Source: Photobacterium proteolyticum
GTDB taxonomy: Bacteria > Pseudomonadota > Gammaproteobacteria > Enterobacterales > Vibrionaceae
Length of the DNA stretch: 64,000 nt
Reading direction: 5' to 3'
NCBI RefSeq assembly: GCF_001939735.1
Contig: NZ_MJIL01000079.1
Span: forward strand, 370-64,369
Shown: positions 47,184 to 55,142 of the stretch, in pieces
Numbering within the stretch: position 1 is the stretch's first letter
How the letters are laid out: each line of letters starts with the position of its first letter
The notes under the pieces: generated by a model
Told to the model about the DNA's origin: nothing
Databases searched by the model: none
The model's input: only the letters and a program-made list of their open reading frames with translations
Position numbers and translations under genes: made by a program

Positions 47184-47714
47184 TCAGAAAGTGAAATGGT
47201 ACTGAATCGTAGGAACCAACAGCGATCGTCTTTCATCACGAAGCTCTGTATTACGCCGTCTTAGGCGCTTGACTTTGTCACTGTCAGTATTTGCTTGTTT
47301 GTCTAACTGTTTTAACTCACGGCTTATCAAGGACAGCTCCTGATCAATCTTCATTATGCGTTGTTCAATCCTGTACTCTTTTTGACCTTGATTATATTGC
47401 TCGATAAACATAGGGTTCTCACAGACGCCGTAGTATGCCAGCCCTGCACGACCAATACGGTAGCCATTCTCTGCCACGCAATAATAGGCAAGCCCTAAGT
47501 CATAACCTGCGTACCATGCAGCGCGGTCGACCCTAACTCCCGCCTCTTCTGTGCAATCTTCAACATAGTCACTTACCCGAGATGCAGTAACACCATTTTG
47601 ACCATCGATTGTGCCGACCATGTACCAATCAGCCGTTTTGCACTCTTCAACGGACATAGCTGCACAACCAGCTAACTGGGCTACGACTGTAATAGATAGA
47701 GCAAGTTTCCACAT
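47184..47714 (-). CDS. DUF2799-like lipoprotein
   Basis: Protein of 176 residues with a lipoprotein signal (VVAQLAGCAAMS, lipobox cysteine at 17). The following part ECKTADWYMVGTIDGQNG and GLAYYCVAENGYRIGRAGL matches the DUF2799 family, and the rest is a charged coiled coil (KIDQELSLISRELKQLDKQ). It is divergent from the second DUF2975/XRE operon, with the TTATCG-N5-CGATAA palindrome between the two starts, so it might be controlled by the same repressor. GAGG precedes the ATG. Confidence 0.75.
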   Translation of the reverse strand: MWKLALSITVVAQLAGCAAMSVEECKTADWYMVGTIDGQNGVTASRVSDYVEDCTEEAGVRVDRAAWYAGYDLGLAYYCVAENGYRIGRAGLAYYGVCENPMFIEQYNQGQKEYRIEQRIMKIDQELSLISRELKQLDKQANTDSDKVKRLRRRNTELRDERRSLLVPTIQYHFTF

Positions 47715-47741
47715 GTAAACCTCATGTTAATTAATAATATC

Positions 47742-47758
47742 TTATCGAAAAACGATAA
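47742..47758. promoter_or_regulatory. Palindromic operator TTATCG-N5-CGATAA, copy 2
   Basis: TTATCGAAAAACGATAA, the reverse complement of copy 1. It lies between the divergent DUF2799-like gene (start 28 bp away) and the second DUF2975 gene (start 67 bp away). Confidence 0.65.
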
Positions 47759-47824
47759 ATTATTATTGCCAAACAAAGCGCCACATGTCAATCTATTCCC
47801 ACGCAATCATTTGGAGAATCAATA

Positions 47825-48358
47825 ATGCAAGACCAACACGCCATCCAGAAACTAAGCAAAAAGCTACTCATTTTGCTTTGGGTCATATTAATCACGGCAC
47901 CGCTTTATGACTCAGTAATGTGGATCTATGGCACGATGGTTGAGTCAGGAGATGCCATCAGCATCTCATTTGCCTACCCTGTTAACCTTCCTTTGACACC
48001 CGCAAAAATGCTGATGGGCTATCCCTTTGCCCTATTACCTACGTTTGCCTACATGGCAATTATTTGGCAACTCGTTCGGCTTTTTCGACTTTATCGTGTC
48101 GGCAAAGTGTTCACTTTAGGCAATGTGTCATGTTTGAAAAAGACTGCTAATTTGATGATTGCTCTACCCGTAATTGGTGCACTTTCTGACCTGTTATTAG
48201 GTGCAGTTCTATCGATTGGCGAAGAAGTCTTAAATACCGGTCTCTATTTTTCGGACAATGAGTTGACAATTTTTATTATTGGTATCATGGTGCGGGCTAT
48301 TTCTCATGTCATGGCACTTGCCAAAGACATGAAAGAAGAGAATGAATTAACAATATAA
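47825..48358 (+). CDS. DUF2975 membrane protein, copy 2
   Basis: Membrane protein of 177 residues, exactly the length of copy 1, with four predicted helices. Blocks such as YPFALLPTFAYMAIIWQLVR and LLLGAVLSIG are nearly the same as in copy 1, while loops differ (PVNLPLTPAKMLMG for DVSLPLTIGKSLMG). The identity is moderate over most of the protein and higher in the helices. It is followed by the XRE partner ten bases later. TGGAG lies upstream of the ATG. Confidence 0.82.
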   Translation: MQDQHAIQKLSKKLLILLWVILITAPLYDSVMWIYGTMVESGDAISISFAYPVNLPLTPAKMLMGYPFALLPTFAYMAIIWQLVRLFRLYRVGKVFTLGNVSCLKKTANLMIALPVIGALSDLLLGAVLSIGEEVLNTGLYFSDNELTIFIIGIMVRAISHVMALAKDMKEENELTI

Positions 48359-48367
48359 GGTAATTTT

Positions 48368-48586
48368 GTGCCAATTATCATTAATCTAGATGTGATGCTG
48401 GCTAAGCGTAAAATGCGCTCAAATGAACTTGCGGCAAAGATAGGGATTACTGAACAAAATTTGTCCGTCCTAAAAAATGCAAGGGCTAAGGCACTTCGCC
48501 TGTCAACACTGGATGCCATTTGCAAACACCTGCAATGCCAACCAGGAGATATCCTTGAGTACGTCGATGACGAAACGACAGACTAA
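48368..48586 (+). CDS. XRE-family (YozG-like) helix-turn-helix regulator, copy 2
   Basis: DNA-binding protein of 72 residues starting at GTG with AAGG upstream. Identical to copy 1 over the first 36 residues (MPIIINLDVMLAKRKM and on to LSVLKN), differing afterwards at a few positions (N/A, T/S, E/D, N/Q) and in the acidic tail. A bidirectional terminator follows. The conservation of the recognition helix while the membrane partner has diverged suggests cross-recognition of both operators. Confidence 0.88.
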   Translation: MPIIINLDVMLAKRKMRSNELAAKIGITEQNLSVLKNARAKALRLSTLDAICKHLQCQPGDILEYVDDETTD

Positions 48587-48610
48587 ATGAACATTGATGC
48601 AAGCAAGATT

Positions 48611-48640
48611 ACTAAAAAAGGGCCGGATGGCCCTTTTAGT
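48611..48640. terminator. Bidirectional terminator between XRE copy 2 and nifJ
   Basis: ACTAAAA...GGGCC / GGCCCTTTTAGT stem with a GGAT loop, A-run on one side and T-run on the other, located between convergent genes. Confidence 0.9.
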
Positions 48641-48661
48641 ATTTTTATCGCTTAGCTATCG

Positions 48662-51600
48662 CTAGTCAGCATCAAGCTCGACATGCGGGGCAACCGATCC
48701 TTGCTTGCGTGTCGCCAGCTCTTCGTAAAGCTGCCACTTACGCTTGGCAACCTGCTGAGCGTGAGCGGTAATTTCAGCCGCGGCTTCAGGGTTGCTCCGA
48801 CGCAGGATCTGGTAGCGCGCCTCATTATAGCGGTATTCCTCAAGCGGGATCGTCGGCCGCAAGGTATCAAGCGAGAACGGATTCTCGCCGACATCACGCA
48901 GTGCCGGATTATAGCGGAATAGCGGCCAGTGACCGGATTGCACCGCCAGTTGCTGCTGATGCAGGCCGTCTTCCATATTGATACCGTGAGCAATACAGTG
49001 GCTGTAGGCAATAATGATTGACGGGCCTTTATAGGCTTCGGCTTCTCGCATAGCCAGCAGTACCTGCTGCGGATCCGCGCCTAGCGCAACCCTGGCAACG
49101 TAGACGTTGTTATAGGATATCGCCTGCATCGCCACATCTTTCTTGGTGGCCTGTTTACCAGCTGCGGCAAACTTGGCAACCGCACCAAGCGGCGTCGACT
49201 TCGACATCTGGCCGCCGGTATTGGAGTACACTTCGGTATCCATAACCAGTACGTTGACATCCGCCCCGCTGGCAAGCACATGATCAAGACCGCTCGATCC
49301 AATATCATAGGCCCAGCCGTCACCACCTACTATCCAAATAGAACGGCGGATAAGTTGGTCAGCGACTGACATCAGGTTCTTGGCAGACTCAGTGCCAATG
49401 GTTTCCAATTCCGCCTTCAGGGTATCTACCCGTTTGATCTGGGCCTGGATATCCGTTTCGGTCAGTTGCTCGGCATGCAATAGTTGATCAACCAGTAGTG
49501 GATCAAGCTGCTCGCGATTTTCCACCAGCAACTGCTCAGCCATCTCGTGCTGCTTGACGGCGGCAAGGCGGAAACCGAAACCAAATTCAGCGTTATCTTC
49601 GAACAGCGAGTTAGCCCAGGCCGGTCCGCGCCCTTCGGCATTCTTCGCCCAAGGCGTTGTCGGCAAGTTACCGCCATAAATCGACGAACATCCCGTCGCG
49701 TTGGCAATCATAAGGCGATCACCAAATAACTGGGACATCAACTTGAGATACGGGGTTTCACCACAGCCCGAACACGCTCCCGAGAACTCAAACAACGGCT
49801 GAAGGAACTGGGCGCCGCGAACATTGGAGAAATCAACACGGGCACGCTCGTTATATGGAATAGTTTCGAAGAAGTCGAGGTTGCGCTTCTCCTGCTCCAT
49901 ATATGGCGCTTTCAGTTCCATATTGATGGCCTTGCGTTCAGGCTGATCGTCCGTCGTCTCCTGAACGACCATCGGACAGGCATCGACGCACAGGCTACAT
50001 CCGGTGCAATCTTCGGCATACACCTGCAACGTATAGCGGGTGTCCGGGAAACCACGAGCGGTAATACCCGCAGACTTAAAGCCTTCCGGTGCTTCTTCGA
50101 GTTTCGACTTATCGTAGAACTTGGCCCTTATCGCCGCATGAGGACAAACGATGCTGCAGTTACCGCACTGAATACAGTCTTGCTGCTCCCAGACCGGGAT
50201 TTTCTGGGCAATGTTTCGCTTCTCCCACTGGGTTGTACCCGACGGATAAGTACCGTCGACAGGCAACATGGAAACCGGGATCAAGTCTCCCTTGCCAGCC
50301 ATCATCTGAGCCGTCACTTTCTGCACAAACTCCGGCGCTTTCTCCGACACCACCGGCTTGTCCTGTTCGCTAGCCGTCACCGTGGCAGGCACTTCAACCT
50401 GATAAAGGTGTGCCAGTGTATGGTCAACAGCAGCAAAGTTCTTCTGAACCACTTCCGGCCCTTTGCGAGAATACGTCTTCTCGATGGCCTTTTTGATCTT
50501 GGCAATCGCCAGATCTTTTTCCAGTACGCCGGAAAGGGCAAAGAAGCAAGTCTGCATGATAGTGTTGATACGGTTGCCCATACCGGTATCACGCGCAACC
50601 TTGTAGGCATCAATAATATGAAGCTGCATGTTGCGCTCGATAAGCTGCTGCTGCATACGAGCAGGCAGCCTATCCCAGACTTCATCAACCGATGCTGTAG
50701 TATTGAGCAAGAAAGTGGCATTATCGGCCGCTTTTGCCAGCATATCGGTACTTTCGACAAAGGTAGCCTGATGGCAGGCGACAAAGTTAGCCGACTGGAT
50801 CAAGTAAGGGCTATTAACCGGATGATGGCCGAACCTCAGGTGCGATTCGGTTTGCGAGCCTGATTTTTTCGAGTCATAGACAAAGTAGCCCTGTGCGAAA
50901 TAATCCGGATCTTCACCGATGATCTTGATGGTATTTTTGTTCGCCCCGACGGTACCATCGGCACCCAGACCGTAGAACATCGCACGCACGACATCATTGG
51001 ATTCAATATCGAAGCTGGCGTCGACATCCAGATGTGAATGGCTTACATCGTCGATAATGCCTACGGTAAAGTGATGCTTTGGCTGGTCCAGTTCAAGGTT
51101 ATCGAACACCGCCTTGACCATTGCCGGTGTAAACTCCTTGCTTGACAGGCCATAGCGACCGGCGATCAAGCGAGGCATTTTCTCGAAATGCTCCTGCCCA
51201 TTGTTATTAAGAGAATCCATAAGAGCAGTTAGCACATCCTGATACAAAGGATCCGCATTGGCGCCCGGCTCTTTGGTTCGATCAAGCACAGTGATTTTCT
51301 GTGTCGTCAGCGGCAGCGCTTCAAGCAGGTGCCTGGCTGACAGTGGACGATACAAACGTACCTGCAACACACCGACTTTCTTGCCTTGTGCCACCAAATA
51401 CTCGACGGTCTCTTTCACCGTTTCAACACCGGAGCCCATCGCTATCACTACATGCTCGGCGTCAGGTGCACCAAAGAACTCCATCAGTTTGTAGCGGCGA
51501 CCGGTAAGTTCGCCCAGCTTGTCCATGCAAGCCTCTACAATTTCAGGTGTTCTGGCATAATATGGATTAACCGTTTCCCGTCCCTGGAAATAAACATCCG

Positions 51601-52288
51601 GGTTCTGCGCCGTACCACGAATGAACGGCGAATCCGGGCTCAGCCCACGCTCACGGTGCGCCCGTACCAACTCGTCAGAGATCATGGTACGGATATCGGC
51701 ATCCGGGATCAGGCTGATCTTGTTAACCTCGTGCGAGGTTCTGAAGCCATCAAAGAAATGGATGAAGGGGATCCGTGCATCCAGAGTCGCAGCATGTGCC
51801 ACCAGCGCCATGTCATGGGCTTCCTGCACCGAGGAAGACGCCAACAAGGCAAAGCCGGTTCCGCGGGCAGCCATGATATCCTGATGATCGCCAAAGATTG
51901 ACAAGCCTTGTGCCGCCAATGAACGCGCCGCTACATGGAACACTGCCGAGGTAAGCTCACCGGCAATCTTGTACATGTTCGGCAGCATCAGCATTAGCCC
52001 CTGCGAGGCAGTAAAGGTCGTCGTCAATGCACCGCTTTGCAACGCACCGTGTACGGTACCAGCCGCCCCACCCTCACTCTGCATTTCTGCAATCAACGGG
52101 ATATTACCCCAGATATTGCGCTGGTCTTCCGCAGCCCACTGGTCGGCAAATTCAGCCATCGTAGACGAAGGGGTAATTGGATAAATTGCACACACTTCAC
52201 TGACACGATAGGCAATGTGCGCCGCGGCTTCATTTCCGTCGCAAGTGTGCATGACTTGCTCGGACGAAAGTTTCGTTTTCTCAGTCAT
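48662..52288 (-). CDS. nifJ: Pyruvate:ferredoxin (flavodoxin) oxidoreductase NifJ
   Basis: Single-chain 2-oxoacid oxidoreductase of 1208 residues, the normal length for NifJ. The N-terminal pyrimidine-binding domain (YPITPSSTMAE), two 4Fe-4S clusters at about 706-720 (CIQCGNCSIVCPH) and 763-775 (CTGCSLCVDACPM), a GACSGCGETPY block and the thiamine diphosphate motif GDGWAYDIG near 989 are all present. It converts pyruvate and CoA to acetyl-CoA and CO2, reducing ferredoxin or flavodoxin. The start is nine bases after a GltD-like flavoprotein gene. Placement behind ygeX, which yields pyruvate, suggests a combined pathway. Confidence 0.95.
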   Translation of the reverse strand: MTEKTKLSSEQVMHTCDGNEAAAHIAYRVSEVCAIYPITPSSTMAEFADQWAAEDQRNIWGNIPLIAEMQSEGGAAGTVHGALQSGALTTTFTASQGLMLMLPNMYKIAGELTSAVFHVAARSLAAQGLSIFGDHQDIMAARGTGFALLASSSVQEAHDMALVAHAATLDARIPFIHFFDGFRTSHEVNKISLIPDADIRTMISDELVRAHRERGLSPDSPFIRGTAQNPDVYFQGRETVNPYYARTPEIVEACMDKLGELTGRRYKLMEFFGAPDAEHVVIAMGSGVETVKETVEYLVAQGKKVGVLQVRLYRPLSARHLLEALPLTTQKITVLDRTKEPGANADPLYQDVLTALMDSLNNNGQEHFEKMPRLIAGRYGLSSKEFTPAMVKAVFDNLELDQPKHHFTVGIIDDVSHSHLDVDASFDIESNDVVRAMFYGLGADGTVGANKNTIKIIGEDPDYFAQGYFVYDSKKSGSQTESHLRFGHHPVNSPYLIQSANFVACHQATFVESTDMLAKAADNATFLLNTTASVDEVWDRLPARMQQQLIERNMQLHIIDAYKVARDTGMGNRINTIMQTCFFALSGVLEKDLAIAKIKKAIEKTYSRKGPEVVQKNFAAVDHTLAHLYQVEVPATVTASEQDKPVVSEKAPEFVQKVTAQMMAGKGDLIPVSMLPVDGTYPSGTTQWEKRNIAQKIPVWEQQDCIQCGNCSIVCPHAAIRAKFYDKSKLEEAPEGFKSAGITARGFPDTRYTLQVYAEDCTGCSLCVDACPMVVQETTDDQPERKAINMELKAPYMEQEKRNLDFFETIPYNERARVDFSNVRGAQFLQPLFEFSGACSGCGETPYLKLMSQLFGDRLMIANATGCSSIYGGNLPTTPWAKNAEGRGPAWANSLFEDNAEFGFGFRLAAVKQHEMAEQLLVENREQLDPLLVDQLLHAEQLTETDIQAQIKRVDTLKAELETIGTESAKNLMSVADQLIRRSIWIVGGDGWAYDIGSSGLDHVLASGADVNVLVMDTEVYSNTGGQMSKSTPLGAVAKFAAAGKQATKKDVAMQAISYNNVYVARVALGADPQQVLLAMREAEAYKGPSIIIAYSHCIAHGINMEDGLHQQQLAVQSGHWPLFRYNPALRDVGENPFSLDTLRPTIPLEEYRYNEARYQILRRSNPEAAAEITAHAQQVAKRKWQLYEELATRKQGSVAPHVELDAD

Positions 52289-52297
52289 GATCAGCTC

Positions 52298-53929
52298 CTA
52301 CTCCATTTCCGCCGCGACCATTTCGATCGCATGACAAGGACATTGCGAATAACAGGCTTCGCACCCGGTACACTTGTCGTAATCCACCTTGTAGCCTTTT
52401 CCTTTGCCAAGGCGGGTAATCGCCCCGTGCGGACAGGCTCCAAAACAGCCATTACACTCAAAACAGTTACCACAGGAGTAACAGCGCTGGGCCTCGAATA
52501 AGGCTTCCTGCTCTGTCAGCCCGCCGACCACTTCATCAAATGATGTTGCCCGCTTGATCACCGGGATCGCTGGTTGTTCGCTCTGATCCGCATCGGTTTT
52601 GTACCAAAGATGCAGCTTGTCGAACTTAATCAACGGTTGCTTGGTCACTTTGGTGAAGATACGTTTATTAAGGAAGGCATCAATATGGGAGGCCGCTTTT
52701 TTACCGTGGCCGACAGCAATGGTGACAGTGCGATCACAAGGGACCATATCACCACCGGCAAACAAGCCCTGGTAACCGGTCATCATCTGCTCATTCACCA
52801 TCACAGTGCCATCCCATTTATGTTCGACACCCGGGATATTCTTTGTCAGCTGAGTATCGATATTCTGACCCAGCGCCAGAATAAGCGAATCGGCTTCGAC
52901 AGTTTCAAACACACCTGTTGGTTGTGGACGACCATTATCGTCTATGTTCATTTTTTCAAGCGTAAACGTGGTTCCGTCAATCTGGTTGATCGTACGCTGC
53001 CAGTGGAACGTCACGCCCTCTTCCATCGCTTCGACACATTCAAAATCATGGGCTGGCATATGGGCACGATCTCGGCGGTAGATAACCATCACATCGGCAC
53101 CCATTCGGCGTGCCGTACGTGCCGCATCCATCGCAGTATTACCCCCACCGTAAACAGCTACGCGCTGGCCCAGCTTCGGCGCCGTGTTCATCTCAATAGC
53201 GCGCAGATAGGACACTGCATCGTTCACCTTACCGGGATCGTCATTCGGAATATCGACGCCACGGCCGACATGGGCACCAATAGCCAGAAAGACTGCATCA
53301 AACTGACCTTTGACTTTTTCAGCCAGCAAATCCTCAACTTTATGGTTTAGGACAATTTTTATGCCCATTGCTTCGATACGGGCAATTTCGTTTTCAAGAA
53401 TATCGCGCGGTAAACGGTAAGCCGGAATACCGAAGTGCATCATACCGCCGGCCATCGGTGCCGCATCGCGGATCTCGACATCGTGCCCTTTGCGCTTAAG
53501 GTGATAAGCCGTCGCCAGGCCACTCGGCCCGGCACCGACTATCAGTACCCGCTTGCCAGTCGGCTCGGCATCAAACCTGACCGGCCACTTTTTCTCAAGG
53601 GCCTGATCGCCCAGAAAGCGCTCGACAGCATGGATACTGACCGCCTGATCGACATTGGCCCGGTTACAGGCAGACTCACAGGGGTGATAACACACCCGGC
53701 CATGTATGGCAGGCATCGGGTTGTTCTTGATAAGAGCCTGAAAGGCCTCTTCGTATTGCTCGGACTGAGCCAGTGACAGCCATTCCTGAATATTGCTGCC
53801 TGTCGGGCATGCATGGTTACATGGCGGGAGGGAGTTGGAATAGATAGGGAATTTGGTACGAACTGGTCCAGAACCTTTTTTCAGGGTGAGATCTGGTGGC
53901 AGTGTCATATCCTTAGGACAATTGCTCAT
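52298..53929 (-). CDS. GltD-like NAD(P)H flavoprotein with C-terminal 4Fe-4S clusters
   Basis: Oxidoreductase of 543 residues. The N-terminal region has the double Cys cluster of the glutamate synthase small-subunit family (CNHACPTGSN; CYHPCESACNR), then FAD (LIVGAGPSGLATAYHL) and NAD(P) (AVYGGGNTAMDAARTARRMG) sites, and ends with cysteine-rich segments CYSCGNCFECNGCFGACPH and CTGCEACYSQCPC around 483-533. It is not a true GltD because gltB is absent. The tight link with nifJ suggests it exchanges electrons between ferredoxin and NAD(P)H. E. coli has the related AegA in its purine cluster, with the ferredoxin domain at the other end. Confidence 0.85.
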   Translation of the reverse strand: MSNCPKDMTLPPDLTLKKGSGPVRTKFPIYSNSLPPCNHACPTGSNIQEWLSLAQSEQYEEAFQALIKNNPMPAIHGRVCYHPCESACNRANVDQAVSIHAVERFLGDQALEKKWPVRFDAEPTGKRVLIVGAGPSGLATAYHLKRKGHDVEIRDAAPMAGGMMHFGIPAYRLPRDILENEIARIEAMGIKIVLNHKVEDLLAEKVKGQFDAVFLAIGAHVGRGVDIPNDDPGKVNDAVSYLRAIEMNTAPKLGQRVAVYGGGNTAMDAARTARRMGADVMVIYRRDRAHMPAHDFECVEAMEEGVTFHWQRTINQIDGTTFTLEKMNIDDNGRPQPTGVFETVEADSLILALGQNIDTQLTKNIPGVEHKWDGTVMVNEQMMTGYQGLFAGGDMVPCDRTVTIAVGHGKKAASHIDAFLNKRIFTKVTKQPLIKFDKLHLWYKTDADQSEQPAIPVIKRATSFDEVVGGLTEQEALFEAQRCYSCGNCFECNGCFGACPHGAITRLGKGKGYKVDYDKCTGCEACYSQCPCHAIEMVAAEME

Positions 53930-54092
53930 AATGTTCTACCTTTTGTCGGTAAAAATGATGAAACGTACCCTTATGGCGTTATGCTGCTGTAGCGGCAACC
54001 TGTGTCAGGTCGCCCCCTTCACCCACAGCACCTAGTTATATGAATTGTTCGTCGAAGGTACATCTCGTTTTGTTGTACCAACTCAAATAAGC

Positions 54093-54122
54093 CGTTGCGT
54101 CTGTTAATACAGACGCTCAACG
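54093..54122 (-). other. Hairpin between arcC and the GltD-like gene
   Basis: Stem CGTTG(AG)CGTCTG / CAGACG-CAACG with a two-base bulge, about 40 bases after the arcC stop. The T-tract is poor, so it may be a partial terminator or a processing site separating the two halves of the operon. Confidence 0.45.
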
Positions 54123-54162
54123 ACTTAGTAGATTGGTATCAACTGTAGGGAATATTGAATAA

Positions 54163-55065
54163 TTATACGGCGACGCAAGTACCGGCACGCTCTGCCAGTA
54201 CATCCAAACCTTCTTCAAGTGCACCGATATACGCACGTCCGCCGAACTGGGCAAAATCTGCCGCGGCTTCGACTTTAGGCCCCATTGAACCGGCAGGGAA
54301 CTGATATTCACTTAGCTGAGCCGGCGTTGTCGCACGGAGTGCACGCTGCTGCTCTGTACCCCAGTCCAGGTAAACGGCATCAGCATCAGTCAGGATCAAC
54401 AGCTTGTCAGCTTTAAGCTGTTTAGCCAGCAAAGTTGCGGCCAGATCTTTATCAATCACGCCTTCAACGCCCTTGTAGCCAAATTCGCTTCGGCATACCG
54501 GAATACCACCACCGCCACAGCAAATGACGATCTGACCAGCATCGAGCAAAGTATCAATCGACTTCTTGTCGATAATATTAATCGGCTTAGGAGATGGCAC
54601 CACGCGACGGACGTAATCACCATCACGCTTCATGATCCAGTTATTGGCTTCAGCCAAAATGCCGGCTTCTTCTTCGTTGTAGACAGGGCCAACAAACTTA
54701 GTCGGATCCAGCATGCTTGGATCGTCAGCATTGACTTCGATACGGGTAAGCAGGCTGGTGACTTCCGTTTCCGGCAGCAGGTTCTGCAGTTCCTGAGCAA
54801 GCATATAACCAATCATGCCTTCACTTTCGGCACCCAATACATCAAGCGGATAAGGGGACACTTTGTCGTAAGCCAAGTTTTGCAAAGCAAGCAGGCCAAC
54901 CTGCGGTCCGTTACCATGGACGATCGCAACCTGATATTCTTTGGCAATCTCGGCAATCGCTTTGGCCGCAATCTTAATATTCGCCAACTGGTTTTCAAAA
55001 CTTGGCGCGTCGCCACGACGTAGCAATGCATTGCCGCCTAGGGCAACAACAGCGGTGGGTTTCAT
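54163..55065 (-). CDS. arcC: Carbamate kinase-family protein (ArcC/YqeA-like)
   Basis: Amino-acid-kinase-fold protein of 300 residues. AVVALGGNALLRRGD at the N-terminus, VHGNGPQVGLLALQN, IICCGGGGIPV-like VICCGGGGIPVCR and LTDADAVYLDWG are the carbamate kinase motifs. The enzyme makes ATP from carbamoyl phosphate. E. coli has yqeA in the corresponding place. With ygeW (carbamoyltransferase-like) it could generate ATP by substrate-level phosphorylation. AAGGAG precedes the ATG; the hyuA stop is 77 bp upstream. Confidence 0.9.
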   Translation of the reverse strand: MKPTAVVALGGNALLRRGDAPSFENQLANIKIAAKAIAEIAKEYQVAIVHGNGPQVGLLALQNLAYDKVSPYPLDVLGAESEGMIGYMLAQELQNLLPETEVTSLLTRIEVNADDPSMLDPTKFVGPVYNEEEAGILAEANNWIMKRDGDYVRRVVPSPKPINIIDKKSIDTLLDAGQIVICCGGGGIPVCRSEFGYKGVEGVIDKDLAATLLAKQLKADKLLILTDADAVYLDWGTEQQRALRATTPAQLSEYQFPAGSMGPKVEAAADFAQFGGRAYIGALEEGLDVLAERAGTCVAV

Positions 55066-55142
55066 GTTAACTCCTTGAATTCTAATTGTGGTCTAACACC
55101 GTTTCCGACACATTCTTCTTCTGGAACATCAGCAACTAGAAA

